Made by a program: the position numbers and the translations under genes. Positions 11,023 to 23,069 of a stretch of 64,000 nucleotides of DNA are shown one piece after another. The DNA comes from Ianthella basta (Eukaryota > Porifera > Demospongiae > Verongiida > Ianthellidae). The notes beneath the pieces were generated by a model. The model was given only the letters and a program-made list of their open reading frames with translations. It was not told the origin of the DNA and ran no database searches. The number at the start of each line of letters is the position of its first letter. Position 1 is the stretch's first letter. The stretch spans positions 9,609,143 to 9,673,142 of the forward strand of contig OZ025868.1 of NCBI GenBank assembly GCA_964019415.1, given 5' to 3'.

Positions 11023-14000
11023 CTACATTGTCTCATAAGCAGGATTGCGTCTCATTGGTGGGCAGCTCTCGATGGATGCATAGGCAGGATTGCGGCTCAT
11101 TGGTGGACTGCTCTCGATGGATGCATAGGCAGGATTGCGGCTCATCGGTGGGCTGCTCTCGATGGATCCATAAGCAGGGTTGGGGTGCATTGGTGGGCTG
11201 CTCTCGATGGATCCATAAGCAGGGTTGGGGTGCATTGGTGGGATGCTCTCGATGGATCCATAAGCAGGGTTGGGGTGTATTGAGGGGCTGCTTTCTCGAG
11301 ACCGATCATTAATGGGAGCTGTTTGACGATGTGGGAAAACTGGTGAATCATTGAGGCTCTGCCGTAAATGGCGGGGAAGGTCAGGTGAGAAGCTCAACTT
11401 CTTGGATGGATGGTGTGGCAGGACTGGCGAGAAGTTAAGGTGGACATAGTCATATGACCCAACCCTCGTTGCCTGTGGTAGTAAAGGGACACCAAGTGTT
11501 ACCACATATCAGGGGACACATCTGCACAGAGCCCTATGCTACCCACCAGGCCTCCGTACTCTGTACAATTACCACATCTCCACTAGTAGGGCTCCACTCT
11601 GCAGCATGCATGGTTGTGAGACGACACAATAATTACATGCAGAAAGGCAGAGTAACTTGGCCAACTTGAGTTCTTCCTCACTTCACAACAAACTCTAAAC
11701 TTATCCACTACTTCCCCACTGACTTCTGAGCACACACATCCACACATCTGTGCTAGTGCTGTGATACAATTAGTGTCCATACAGTGCACTTCATGTCAGT
11801 GTAGATAGAGACATGAATCGTAATACCAATACTAAAACTGCTACTGAATGCTGATCCACAGCTTCACCACACTACCTGAGGACCAAGAAGCATGTGTTAC
11901 AGCATGAGTGAACAAGTGAACAGTATGTTGATCACTTCAATAGTATACCATATAAGAAAATATATCGTAAAACCATGATTATGGACAATGAGTATTATAC
12001 ATTTTGTTTTATTCTATATACATCCTCATGCAATGTACATACCCCAAATCCATTTCCACTTTTAATTAAGCAAATTGATATGAAGAATGTGTTTGAGTGC
12101 TAATTGATTCAAGACTGATATGGACTTTCAAAGGCCAAACAAAGCATGCTGCATGTGTGAGCTCAACACTGGTGCAGCACCAGAAAGAAGTTAACTTGGA
12201 CAGTCAGTTACAAGAATGGATTCTCGAATGACGTCATACCCCGTCCACCTTAATTGATCAGGTACTGCAGTGACCACAGAAACCATTTAGGTAGTGTGAT
12301 TCCATTGCATCAGAAGTGTAATTAACAATCTTGAATAGGATTGGAATGACAAGAGTCACAAGACTGCTAAATGGTGTGCATTCACTTCATGTTCAGTTCA
12401 GTACTGCAGTCAAACACTATTAGAACATTCCCGAACAATACCCGTATGACATCACAGACACATACAGACATCATCACACACATTAGTGCTGACACAGGAG
12501 GAGACGCAAACAGCTTCAAGCTCTCCAGCACTACACACATATGTAGTCTCGTCCCCAGACCCTTCCCGCAGGGGAGGGTCGCTCGCTCGCGCGCGCTTCG
12601 GAAGGGTCTGGGAACGAGACTAACACATATGGTAGTGGGCCATGTGAATGGCCTTCTATACTGCTGAATATAGTGGTGAGAGGTTCCTGTCACTAACTAA
12701 AAGGTACTGAAAGGCAGTGGTGCACATCCTCTGGTGAATTAGGGGCCCTTTTGCATTCTGTGTTTCAAGGTGAATGTGACTTATGTATATGTACACCATA
12801 TAAGTAGGTGAGCTCCACTTTCACCAATGCTCTCCCCATATGGTACACCAATAGCGTTGTAGGAAGTGTTACGGAGATGCTTATGGTAAAGTTACTTTAG
12901 TGTTTGTTTACAGCAGCCTCTGTGGTGTCCTGGTATGACCAACTTGTGCAAACTTCCACATTAGAAGGTACAGTCCCTGGTCAGGATGGTTCTCATTGCG
13001 ACACATGGAATGGAGAGATAGCATGACCATACTTACTCACCAACACATTGCTAAAGGAGTTCTGTCTAGGTGCTGACACACATAGGATGCTTTGCATTCC
13101 TCTCTGTTTGGTTGTAGTCATAACCATGGCGACCATAGGCATAACATGCTATTACAGGAGATTGCAACATCTTTGCAAGAAGTGAAGCAATTCCACGTCA
13201 CACGTGCCCTTACAAAGGGGGCATGGTTACATGTCTACAATACTTACGTAATTGGAGGGATCTCATTGGCGAGCATGACTCACTTCTCCTTACTGTATGT
13301 GGTTTGTAACATGCCTTTCAGTTTATGTTACAAACATTTACAGATGAGTTATACATGTACACATACATTTGTATGCATGCCATGTGTATGGTACAGTGTG
13401 TAACGCAAACACAGCTCATTTCTAAAAACATATACACACATACGTAAAGACATTTTCTACACTCAGTGATAACTACAAGCTGCAATGCCCCCACTTGTCA
13501 GCCCACAGAGGACCACTTTGTGTAGCTATATGCTACGTATGTACAAGGAAGCCATTCCTACAGTGAAGGGGCAGTTTGTAATTAGAGGGCAAAGCACCCC
13601 AAAATGAGCTCAGCCAGCATACTCCAGCTCAATACTATACCACACCTGTCTAGCTTGTAGACCTGTTGTCTAGGTGGAAAAGAAGGGAATTAGCCTATCC
13701 CACTGTCACTGTGACTGCATGCCTCATTTGAACAACAAGTAACCCGCCCTCTCTCCTCTACAATATGTGTACTAAATAGGCAATGAAGGGACACAGTTTG
13801 AGGACATTCGACTCTACACCCAGTGGCAGCTACCAGCTGTTACTGTAGCTACAAGCAGTAACCCAAGGTAGGGAAGGAAAGAGGGCTATGCTTGTTTGGA
13901 GGAGAACGATGTACAGTAATTTTGTAGTTATTGTGCTATTATCACTAAGTTGTGTGACTCTGTGATACCATTCACCCTTCACTAGACCAGTGAGCCCAAC

Positions 14001-14881
14001 AGCTCAAGGCACACACACTGCACACTCTTCATCACCGCACGTGGTAACAGAGAGTTTGCTACAGCACTAGCTGGAGAGGCTGTAGGTCAGTGTTACTGTG
14101 CATTCACACCAGACCTCTCCTCTAGATCTCCTCCTGCATTCAACACATCAGCAATACAGCCCTACAGACACTTGGAGGATGACTGTGTCAGAGGTTGATT
14201 GTGCCAAGGAAAGCATGATTTATCCTATTGGGCTTTACTCCTGTTTAATTAATTAGGAGTGGTTCAGTTTGGGTGGCTAGACCAGACAAACAAAGCATTT
14301 AAGTGGGTTGGGCAAATAATTGCTGAATACCTACTACCACATCACATACACAGTAAGGAGATACGCGCATTAGGTACATATGTAATAATATTTGTAGAAA
14401 AATATAACTAAAAAATTGTACATTTCAACTCTGAGAGTGCTCTCCGGGGTAGCATTGCGTGCCAGACCTCCTGCGGAAGGGTCTGGTAGTATTGCATAAG
14501 CCAACATGTGCCACAGGAATGTAAGGATTGCATAATTACAGTTAACTCCAGCACAATGTCATTCATAGGTGGCAGTGTGGCTGATAAAGTGCCCGGATTC
14601 ACTTTGATTTGCTTGCACAGTTTGCTCTTGCTCTGCTTTCAGAGTGTACCTGAACATCGTTGCAGCGTGTCTAATGATATCCTTTGAGCAAGCCATTGCT
14701 ATGTCTCTAAATTTAGGCTGATGCCATATAGCAATTGGCAAATCTGATTGGCCAGGACAGGATCTTGTCCTGGACACAAATTGATGTATGAAATTATACC
14801 ACACCCTTCCGCAGGGGGGTCTGCCACATGAGACTACCCTGAGATAGTTAGAATGCACACTTGCTCACAACCATCTCAACA

Positions 14882-14961
<80 letters not shown>

Positions 14962-17628
14962 ACACACATGTCGTTATGTCCACACCTCAATATAAGGGTC
15001 TCTGCACTCGAGCTGTCTGAAGCAGCATACATATTAAAACACTTGTGTGTGGGTGGGGGGAGGGTGTTTCTTGGGATGTACTGAGGCTAATGAACAGCTC
15101 ACCAGTCTACACATGAACCTATCAACCTAGCTGTGGTTGAGTTGATAGCTAAGGCCACCAATGCCAGCCGGTGCATGTGTTTGCCACTTCAGTGGGATAT
15201 ATAGAGAGTGAGGACTCTGGGTAAGGCATTCCACAAGGCTTTTACCAGTTTGTTGCTGTGCTTCCATACCCCATACAAACAAACTCCCTAAACAGAAGTG
15301 CACATAGCTTTGAGGTCCAGTCCCATTTCTCTGCAAAATAATTAAATTTATGCAATAAATAGCTTGCAGAGAACAGGGTCTCAATAAGAGACTACAGGCC
15401 CATGTTGGTTTACTTGGCTACAGGCAGCTATGGCTACACTGGCCATTAACAAGACCAAGACCCTTTGTTCTTGTAATTGCAAAAGCCAAGCACACCTACA
15501 TAATGTAGGGTAGCAAGGTCAGGTGCAGAAAGCACTCCTACGAACGTAAATGTGAAGTAAATATGAATTACAGGTGGAAATAGGCTAAAAACATGAAAAT
15601 GCTACATATTGAAATCAAAACCCACACCAAACAGAACTTTGTCATAGCTACTGTACCTAGATTAGGACAACACTGACAGGTGACAAACACAAGCTAATGA
15701 AAGTAAAATGATCAATACATCTTTGTGAACTCCCTTCCTTAACGTCACTGCGAGGTCACACTGCCAGTTCCAGTGTAAGCAATAGTGTGTAGGAAAGACC
15801 CATGCACCTCTGGCAGAAACAATGGAGAATGCACCCACCACACGGACCAATTATAAGATTGAAGCTCATCAACAACTCATGCTTTCCAAGTGAGAGCTGC
15901 TACTAGTAAAAGTGTGTCAGTATTTAAAGGTGCATTTCAATGAGCTGTATATGCCTTAAAGTTAGGTATTAATTTCAGCTAATTTAGGAAGTGGGGGAAA
16001 ATGCACTAAAATTTGTACCCACTAAAACACTTTTGTACAGCCAAAAATGACCCCCAAAATGCTTGAAAATTGTTATAATTAGTACCAACCAAGTCCTGGA
16101 CTGTTCAAAACACTAAGTTAGTAGCCGCCAGATGTGTACCCTTAAGGTACACCTCACAAGGGTAAACACAGGGCAGTACACAACTCAGACAGAAACAGCG
16201 CACAGCAGATAGCCTAATGGCCAGAGACATTGTGGCTCAAGGGACACGTCTGTACACACATACAGAAAGCACGTACACACATTGGGAAAGTAGCACAGCA
16301 AACCCTGTGTGTACAGTGTGTGTACATTGTGCACCAGTTCACCAGTGGAGAATGTACCGACATTGAATACATGTGTAGGGACATACCCTTACCTGGTGTT
16401 CTCCTTTCTCATCAATGTCCCGTTCTGAGGATGTAACAACAGGCGGTCTCCATCCATGTCTGTAGTGGCCAGGCAGTGACTTGAGCCGTGCGAATGGAGG
16501 GGAGTAGCTGTATTGCTCCCCTTCTGCTGTTCTTGAAAGAATAGGGGTATTTGGCACTGGTACCGGTTCATCATCAGCTAGGCCCATGAGTGAGCGAAGT
16601 GTCCTTTCAAACGATTCCAGCTCATCTGCAGCTGCATCAGCACTCGCTGAGATGTGCTGGAGATGATGGCTGACGTCAACCATAGTTCCACCATTGAGCA
16701 CACTCTCGCCGCACTTTCCCTCACTCAGCTGAGGTTGCAACTGGCTAAGCCTGAGGCACAAGTCTGTCATGCTTGGCCGATGTGCGGCCACAGGGTCCAA
16801 GCACTGGGCGATGATAGGCAGAAAGAGCTTCTCCTTGCCCTTCAAAATGCTGGTGTAATCAGATCGCCTCTCCTCTTCGCTGAAGAATATAGCATCATCA
16901 TTGTTGACAACTATCATGGCCTCCTTTGGTATGGGGACCTTGTGCACGAGAACGTGCAAGCAGAGCACGCCGAAGGAGAACGTGTCAGAGCCGGTCTTGC
17001 CAGACTGCTTCACAGCTTCACAGCCCTCTGCAATCACCTCAGGGGACAGGTGGAATATAACCTCCAGGTCGGAGTTTAGCATACCCTGGGCAATCTCTCT
17101 TCGCATCTTCTGGTTGCTGGCGAAGAAGGTGTCCCCTAGATCTAGCTTGGCGCGGACACTCGGTGTGAGGAAGACGTGTCCGGCTTGCAGGTCGCCGTGG
17201 AGGAGAGGACGCGGTGTTAAGGAGTGTAGATAGCGTACGCCGCAGGCGACATCACGGAGGATGGCGAGCTTGAACGGTAAAGACACCATCGAGTGTGGGC
17301 TGCTCTGGAGCAGGTTAGCCAGGTTGACCGTGAGTAGTTCCGTCACTGCCCAGAGGGTGCCGTCGGGCGAGGCGAATGCGCCCATAAGCATGACGATATT
17401 CGGGTGATTGAGGGAGTTCCAAAGGATACAGCTCTTCACCTGCTCGTCTCTCTTCTCTTCTAGTAGTTTTCGGGCAGCCAAAGGCGTCCCCATCCACACG
17501 GCCTCTTTCAGTTCGCCAAAAACGCCTACGTTTAGGACCTCGTTCATCACCTCGACATCCTCCAGCAGGAGACGGGGTAAGGCGCGTGGAGCAGCAGCAG
17601 GTGGCTTGCCAGAGGAGACCTCCATCAT
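11023..17628 (-). CDS. Gene C: kinase-like protein with a tail of six NPAY motifs, predicted pseudokinase
   Basis: Exon 1 (17628-16393) encodes 412 residues with a kinase-like fold related to the first domain of genes A and B (shared LxHPN, VTELL, VRYLHS and TFSFG-type landmarks). It has AARK Lys54, but the alpha-C Glu is Ser, HRD is HGD (144-146), the catalytic-loop Asn is His, and DFG reads DLGD (163-166). The donor CAG|GTAAGG is phase 0 and joins in frame to an exon at 11472-11023 (acceptor CCACAG). That exon encodes 149 residues rich in Ser/Pro, ending in six NPAY motifs with Tyr at residues 483, 498, 513, 528, 543 and 558. Three read NPAYGSI, two NPAYASI and the last NPAYETM. A YDYVHL motif lies upstream. 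NPxY can bind PTB domains, YxxI/YxxM SH2 domains. Joining the exons across a 4.9 kb intron is inferred from phase and strand; small exons in between are possible. Confidence 0.7.
11033..11285. repeat. 45-bp coding tandem repeat (NPAY unit) in the last exon of gene C
   Basis: A 45-bp unit encoding NPAY[GA]SIES[IS]PPMHP and variants is repeated about five and a half times, with near-identical DNA between neighbouring copies. The copy-to-copy similarity shows recent expansion. The number of tyrosine motifs may differ between alleles. Confidence 0.9.
12544..12622. mobile_element. 79-bp palindromic MITE with 23-bp terminal inverted repeats and 9-bp target duplication
   Basis: Both ends read TAGTCTCGTYCCCAGACCC going inward (12544-12566 and the complement at 12600-12622), with one mismatch in 23 bp. 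The flanking bases ACACATATG occur directly on each side, a 9-bp target site duplication. The short interior is GC-rich (CGCTCGCTCGCGCGCGC). No coding capacity. A 9-bp duplication fits Mutator-like or related transposases, but the family is not proven. Confidence 0.85.
14460..14840. mobile_element. Non-autonomous element with imperfect terminal inverted repeats related to the 79-bp MITE
   Basis: The left end contains GCCAGACCTCCTGCGGAAGG and the right end, read on the other strand, GCAGACCCCCCTGCGGAAGG preceded by TAGTCTCATG. The CAGACCC/GGAAGGGTCTGG core and the TAGTCTC terminus are shared with the element at 12544-12622. About 380 bp, no open reading frame of interest. The outer boundary on the left is uncertain. 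Confidence 0.55.
14885..14970. repeat. (CA)n microsatellite, about 85 bp
   Basis: Nearly pure CA run with one TA interruption, inside the large intron of gene C. Confidence 0.95.
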
Positions 17629-19750
17629 GATTTCCTAACACTAGAAGCCTAACCGATGAATACTAATAAGCGCCTGTCCAATATAAGGGCCTTGTCGCGC
17701 ACAATGTAATGTAGGGCTACTTCATGATGTAGCTATGCGCTGTATGGCCTAGCTGTGGATGAGTTGATAGCTGAATAATCGTAACAACACCATCTCTGGA
17801 GTGTATTGACTGAACTGTACAGAATATGATGTAGGTACATAACCCGCGTGAGCTGCATACTGCAGGTGCATGGGTAACCTCAATCAAGAGCTGCTGTGGA
17901 TGCATATATTGTGAATATTTCTTCAAGATTGTACTGGTTGCCATGGTGTGGTCCTTGGTGTCCATTCCATGGTCTGGCATGTACACTCTAATACTCAACT
18001 TGCACTATTATTCTGGTAATACTCATCGCAGCTTGCACCGTACATGTACATGTGTGGTAGTGGTGGTTGTACTTGCATGATCAGTGGTCATTAATTGTCT
18101 CTATGTTTTCCTGCCTCACTGGTGTTGATCTATGCAGGTTGCCTGCTTTTCTTGGTGAGTATACATGTGTGCTTGTATAGTGGTGATGTGCATGATGGCA
18201 TCAGTTAGAAAGCATTGGTGGTACTATGTGATGGCACCACTGGTAGCAGAATCACCTGGTGTACTTACGGTGGTGATGGTAGTGTGCTTGAGTGGATATG
18301 CAATATGCACATTTGGCTGTGAATACATGTGCACACCGCCATGCAGAGCTGCGGGTGTCTTTCAGTGCAACACACTACAGAAACTGTATACATATGGCTG
18401 CCACACAATGGGATGGGATCTACAGTCAGTGATCTCAAGCCAAGTGCAGCCCAGAACCACCTGCTATCCAGTACTGTAGACAGCATCCCATTTTGCCATT
18501 GCAGTGGAAGTGCTATAGCAGAGCATTTTACGGCTTTGATCCAAGTATTAATGTCAGCAGGCAGCATGCACTGCACCTCTCAGTGGCTAGCCAGCAACAC
18601 CCAGACAAATCAGCGACCTGTCAATGGTTAAGGTGTACATATACATGGGCCTTCTTGTGGCAGTGCATATATACATGCATGAGGGGCCGGTGGGCCAGGG
18701 GCCTTGGGCCGGGAGAGGCAGAGAAAATTATATAAACTTTACAAGCAGCACAGGCCTGTGTGTGTATGTAAGCTTGTGAAAATGCAAATTGAATAGTAAC
18801 TAATTGAAACAATGACAAATGTACACCACATTAATAATGTATGTATGGCTAGTAAACTCATCAAATTAATTGTTGGATTGTTGAGACTAACACTTGATAT
18901 GCATTCCAGTTGTAGCCATCTATTTCACACGCACTTCTCAATTTAAGAAGCAGGAACATCAATGGGATGTTGCTTAATTATTAATGGGTAGCTGCGTAAT
19001 TTCAATATTGTATATCTTTGAATTCCTGCAGTACATCAATAACACATTATGTTAACAGTAGCACTCAGTCTGATACCAGTACTATCAGTCTTTTTATGCA
19101 CTCAAACATATTGAAGGAGCCCATGTAGACTAAGAGTGGATGCAGCATTGCTTACCGTGGTGTCTGTGATCATTAGTGACTCACTCTTCATACAAATGTT
19201 TGTATGTATTGTGTACTAGGTGAAGCTGCCCCTGCATGTCCTGTACAATCATCCAGTTAACATGATACATTGGTGTGTGTACATTCTTTAACAATGGTAT
19301 ATGAATCTCATGCATACAGAGGAGTGCTCAAAGTTCATGGGAGAATGAAGTAGAAAAACAAACATTCATTGAAACATTTGTTCGTTGTTTTGCACATTCA
19401 CACTTATACTTGTACCTGTATTCCTATACTGCTCACTGCAGGTACCACAGCTGTACAGAAGGTCACTTCCTAGCAATACAGTGTTGACTACAATACCACA
19501 GGTAGCTGCATACAAACCAGCACTGTTTCTGCAACACACAGTCATTGCAAGGAGTGACATGTGGCAAGCACATCACCATACTGTGCACATGATTATAGAG
19601 TAGCTACTGAGTGAAACACCACAATAATAGGCTCCCTGAGCTGAATCTAGAACCATAGCCAATGCGGACAGTACTTACTAATCCCAGAAAAATGATCTAA
19701 CTAGATCAAATCAGGACATATGCATCTAGATCTGGACTCCATCCAACAGC
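17629..19750. other. Intergenic region between the 5' ends of gene C and FBXO3 (with its relic)
   Basis: Gene C (minus) and FBXO3 (plus) diverge from this region. It should hold the gene C promoter near 17.65-17.9 kb. I see no exon with credible splice sites or homology, and the short open frames show no recognisable motif. Confidence 0.5.
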
Positions 19751-19753
19751 ATG

Positions 19754-20060
19754 TCACGTGATTCTAAAAATAACATGGCTGCCTCAGCAGTCCATCTTCT
19801 TCCAGCCACTGCTCTCTCACGAATCAACCAGTTTCTCGATGCTCCCGATGTAGTCTCCTTTGCTCTTACCCATGTGCCCATATTAATGATGCATTGCATG
19901 CATTATGATTTAGTCCATATTTCCTCAGATTCTTCATCCCACTCCAAACTGTACTGATCAATACTGGTGCCCAGCTCCCCTGACCTTCAGCAATTGCAAC
20001 TTGCATTGTATGGTGTTGTCTGTATCACCATCTGGTGCAAAACGCAATCATTTTTAGATG
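19754..20060 (+). pseudogene. FBXO3 relic 1: 5' end fused to 3' flank by an internal deletion
   Basis: Starting at the ATG at 19775 the sequence encodes a near copy of the first 30 residues of the downstream FBXO3 (TALSRINQFLDAPDVV block). The frame then leaves the F-box. From about 19928 it matches the 3' flank of FBXO3 near 21985-22065 (TGATCAATACTGG and CTGACCTTCAGCAA blocks). The relic thus keeps both ends of a former whole-gene copy and has lost about 2 kb between them. The TCACGTGA motif upstream of the start is also retained (19754-19761). Confidence 0.8.
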
Positions 20061-20422
20061 CTCTGTGCATGCACACATGCATGGCCTTGATCGAAATATC
20101 AACAGGCAGTGTTAGTACATGTCTCTTTACGACACGCTGTTTTGACAGCTTTAATTCGTATTGCCATCCAAATGAATTTGAAGTTGTATGGCTGATCAGT
20201 AATTTGTGCCTGCCCTGAGCACAAGTTATGTGTTGAGTCATAGTCAATGAGGACCTTTGCTACTATGTAGTTATATGTAAACTGCAAATAGCTATATAAT
20301 ACAAACTAACTATATTAAATTAGGAAGTGTAACTGGAGCTCTCCACAACTGTCTAAACATAGCTAGCTAGTTGTGATAATGTATCACTGGTGACAGTGAC
20401 ATGACACATCACGTAGAGCATG

Positions 20423-20430
20423 TCACGTGA
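20423..20430. promoter_or_regulatory. Palindromic E-box TCACGTGA next to the FBXO3 start
   Basis: TCACGTGA lies 10 bp upstream of the FBXO3 ATG and recurs at the same place in relic 1 (19754-19761). The same octamer occurs about 365 bp upstream of the gene B start (29038-29045) and in its duplicate at about 58427. This is the core recognised by bHLH-zip factors such as USF and MITF/TFE. Function here is inferred from sequence only. Confidence 0.4.
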
Positions 20431-20439
20431 TTCCTTGAC

Positions 20440-21786
20440 ATGGCTACCTCAGCAGTCCACGCACTTCCGGCTACTGCTCTCTCACGAATCAACCAGTTCC
20501 TGGACGCTCCCGATGTAGTCACCTTCGCTCATACCTGCTCTTTCCTGTACTCCTCCGTGACGCAAGATGACCCGCTGTGGAAGAGACACTGTCGACGCGA
20601 TTTCGTGTGCGATGAGTTCCTCAGTGAAGGCGTGAAGAGTTGGTACGAGCAGTGGCTGTACCTGTGTAGGGAGTTCGGTCAGTGCAGATCCTGCTATGTT
20701 CAGGTGAAGTTGGCGTGGAAGCAGATCGAGTCCCTCCTCCAGGAGCGGTGTCCCCATGCCTATAGCGAGTTGATGGCTTCTGGTGCCGTATCGGAGGCGG
20801 AGTTGAAGGAGTTGGAAGGAAGGTTGGAGATTCAGCTACCTGAAGACTACAGGTGCTCATTGAGGCTTCACGGCAAGCTGTCTGTGTCACTCGGTTCCGT
20901 CAGCTACCTAGTGACTGAGTATTGCGAACATTCAAAGGAGACTCGAGTCAACCACCAGACCTTCAAACTGCATGGAGCGAGTGACGTAGGATTCGAAACC
21001 ATTCGTGTGGATTGCTGGCCTGAATTGCGCATTGGCTTTTTGGCTATTGGCGAGAACATTTCCAGCATTCCCACAAAGTCATCATTTGAGTTGGATGATG
21101 AATCAGCAGAGTCAGCTAGGGAGTTTCTTGTTATGGTTAGCAGTGACGAAGGTTCCACGCATGCAGATAGCCCACTTGGTCATATTTTCACTGCGTTTTC
21201 CAGTCCTATACAGTATGGATTCTGCCAACCTGGTGGATGCTGTGTGGATATGGACCGGCTGTACGAGTGGCTGCGAATAGCTGAGTTTGGCACTTTTGCA
21301 GACTGGCTGTCTTCTGAAGCTGACAGGCTCCAGCACTACTACATCACTGCTAAAGAGAAGCAGCTGACGCGCTTTGTCCTCAAACCAGGGAGTGAGGCTG
21401 TCACTGGCTACTTCACTGTACATGTGGCTACTGCTATTCTTTGTGAGACCGGTGGTTGGTCTGACAACTGCAGTGTTGCTTTGTGCCTCATTATGGAATT
21501 GTCTAAAGATGCCCCGGTTGAGGACAGTTGTCAGCTAGTTCAAGACTGCCTGATAGTCAATGGCGAGAGAGTAGATCCTCAATACCGCTCCTTTGTGCAG
21601 ACACCTCCATCAATTACTCTTCATCCTGGTCATGTGGTGGAGTACCTGAGCCAGCCACTGTCAGCTGAAGTGGATGCAGTCCTGGAAGGCTACGTCATCA
21701 TGCGAACTATCCAAGGCAGTAGAGAGGTTCGGGTCAAACTACCACAAGTCACCTTTGAAACAGTTTCACCCCAGCGTTTTGGCTAA
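20440..21786 (+). CDS. FBXO3: F-box only protein 3 (F-box, SUKH, ApaG), single exon
   Basis: FBXO3 is a substrate receptor of SCF (SKP1-CUL1-F-box) ubiquitin ligases. The 448-residue product shows the family's three parts in order. An F-box lies at about residues 9-52 (LPATALSRINQFLDAPDVV through DPLWKRHCRRDF). A SUKH/SMI1-KNR4-like domain covers about 115-295, with LPEDYRCSLRLHGKL at its start, the stretch best conserved in FBXO3. An ApaG/DUF525 immunoglobulin-like domain covers about 310-435, with VHVATAILCETGGW and MELSKDAPVEDSCQL. The long acidic C-terminal tail of vertebrate FBXO3 is absent. The whole coding region is one exon. The start ATG matches the start in relic 1. Nearby truncated copies show the locus has been duplicated. 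The identification is firm. Confidence 0.93.
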   Translation: MATSAVHALPATALSRINQFLDAPDVVTFAHTCSFLYSSVTQDDPLWKRHCRRDFVCDEFLSEGVKSWYEQWLYLCREFGQCRSCYVQVKLAWKQIESLLQERCPHAYSELMASGAVSEAELKELEGRLEIQLPEDYRCSLRLHGKLSVSLGSVSYLVTEYCEHSKETRVNHQTFKLHGASDVGFETIRVDCWPELRIGFLAIGENISSIPTKSSFELDDESAESAREFLVMVSSDEGSTHADSPLGHIFTAFSSPIQYGFCQPGGCCVDMDRLYEWLRIAEFGTFADWLSSEADRLQHYYITAKEKQLTRFVLKPGSEAVTGYFTVHVATAILCETGGWSDNCSVALCLIMELSKDAPVEDSCQLVQDCLIVNGERVDPQYRSFVQTPPSITLHPGHVVEYLSQPLSAEVDAVLEGYVIMRTIQGSREVRVKLPQVTFETVSPQRFG

Positions 21787-23069
21787 TTTTGGAAAGATTT
21801 CTCCATGTATTGTTAACCCTGAAAGTCGTATAGTTAACTTCTGTCTTTACCACTAGCTAGCTAACTCTTTGTATATACCTTTATGAATTATAAAGTTTGT
21901 TTGTCATGCAACTTTGGTACAGGTTCTGTGTATGCCCATGCTATGATAATATTCTGTAAGTATGACGGTTTGTGCAATTCTTCTGATTCTGCATCCCGCT
22001 CCAACTAGTGCTGATCAATACTGGTACCCAGCTCCCTGACCTTCAGCAAATGCAACTGCAAGTACTGCATGGGTACCGTGTTCTCTGACTTGATCATGCA
22101 CTTATATAGTGACAACACCCTATATACTTGCACCAGTCCTGTGCATGAGGTCTGAGTATGTTCAAGGCAGACAAGAAGAAAAACACTTGCAATGGACAAG
22201 CAATCAAGTTTCTAGTTCATTGCATTTGATCAATATCATGAATTCATTGCACATACGTATCTACATGACAGAAGTCACAATGGCATAGCATTGTACTAAT
22301 GTAGTCACAATACAACAGTAACATATACCTGATGAGCTCCAAATAGGTATAAGGCCACATACATATGCATGCACATGTGGTCCCTGCATGTACGAATAGC
22401 GCAAGTGTTTAGACTCATTATTATAATCTTAAGTCTAAAGCCATGTACATAGGTGAAATAACTATAGCAACACATTTGTCAAGTTTGCTGAATGTGATGA
22501 ATGGAAGGGCTTTTCCGAGAAACCCATGCATCCTTGTTTGTATCAATTGCTCTGTACATGTGTGCATGGCCTTGTGGCTTGATCCAGCTAACAGCTGCAT
22601 GCAGGCATGCAGCATCTACACGTGACTCTGTGGCCCACATAATTAGGACAGTTTCACTTCATATCATCATCCTCATGACGCTGAATTTTGATGGTCCATC
22701 ACTAGCTAGGTAGCTAAATTGTGTCCACTCTGCACTCAGGACATGTACACCTTTAGAACCACTGTCAATGAGGTCATCACAATCAGTTGCTATTCATAAT
22801 AGCTACGTAGCTAGTTTGATTGGTGAAAAGAAGTAAGGTAAATAGCTATAGCTACTTAGCTTGCTAGCTAGCTAATAATTGAAATGTGACATCATTTGTA
22901 AGTGTAGCTAGTTGAACTTTAGTTACTCGCATCATATTAATCATTCATAATTATTCTATTATTGATGATCTATAGCAACATAGATTGACACATGTCTGGT
23001 TTAGTCTGGAGGGCTATGATAGCAAGGCATGAACATGTATACTAATGCTTGGATCTGATATCATTGATT

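Larger units (their letters stand above)
11473..16392 (-). other. Large intron of gene C
   Basis: About 4.9 kb between the kinase exon and the NPAY exon. It contains the palindromic MITE at 12544-12622, an element with related terminal repeats at about 14460-14840 and a (CA)n array at 14885-14970. I did not find a further exon with both splice sites and a long open frame, but a short exon could be missed. Confidence 0.5.
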
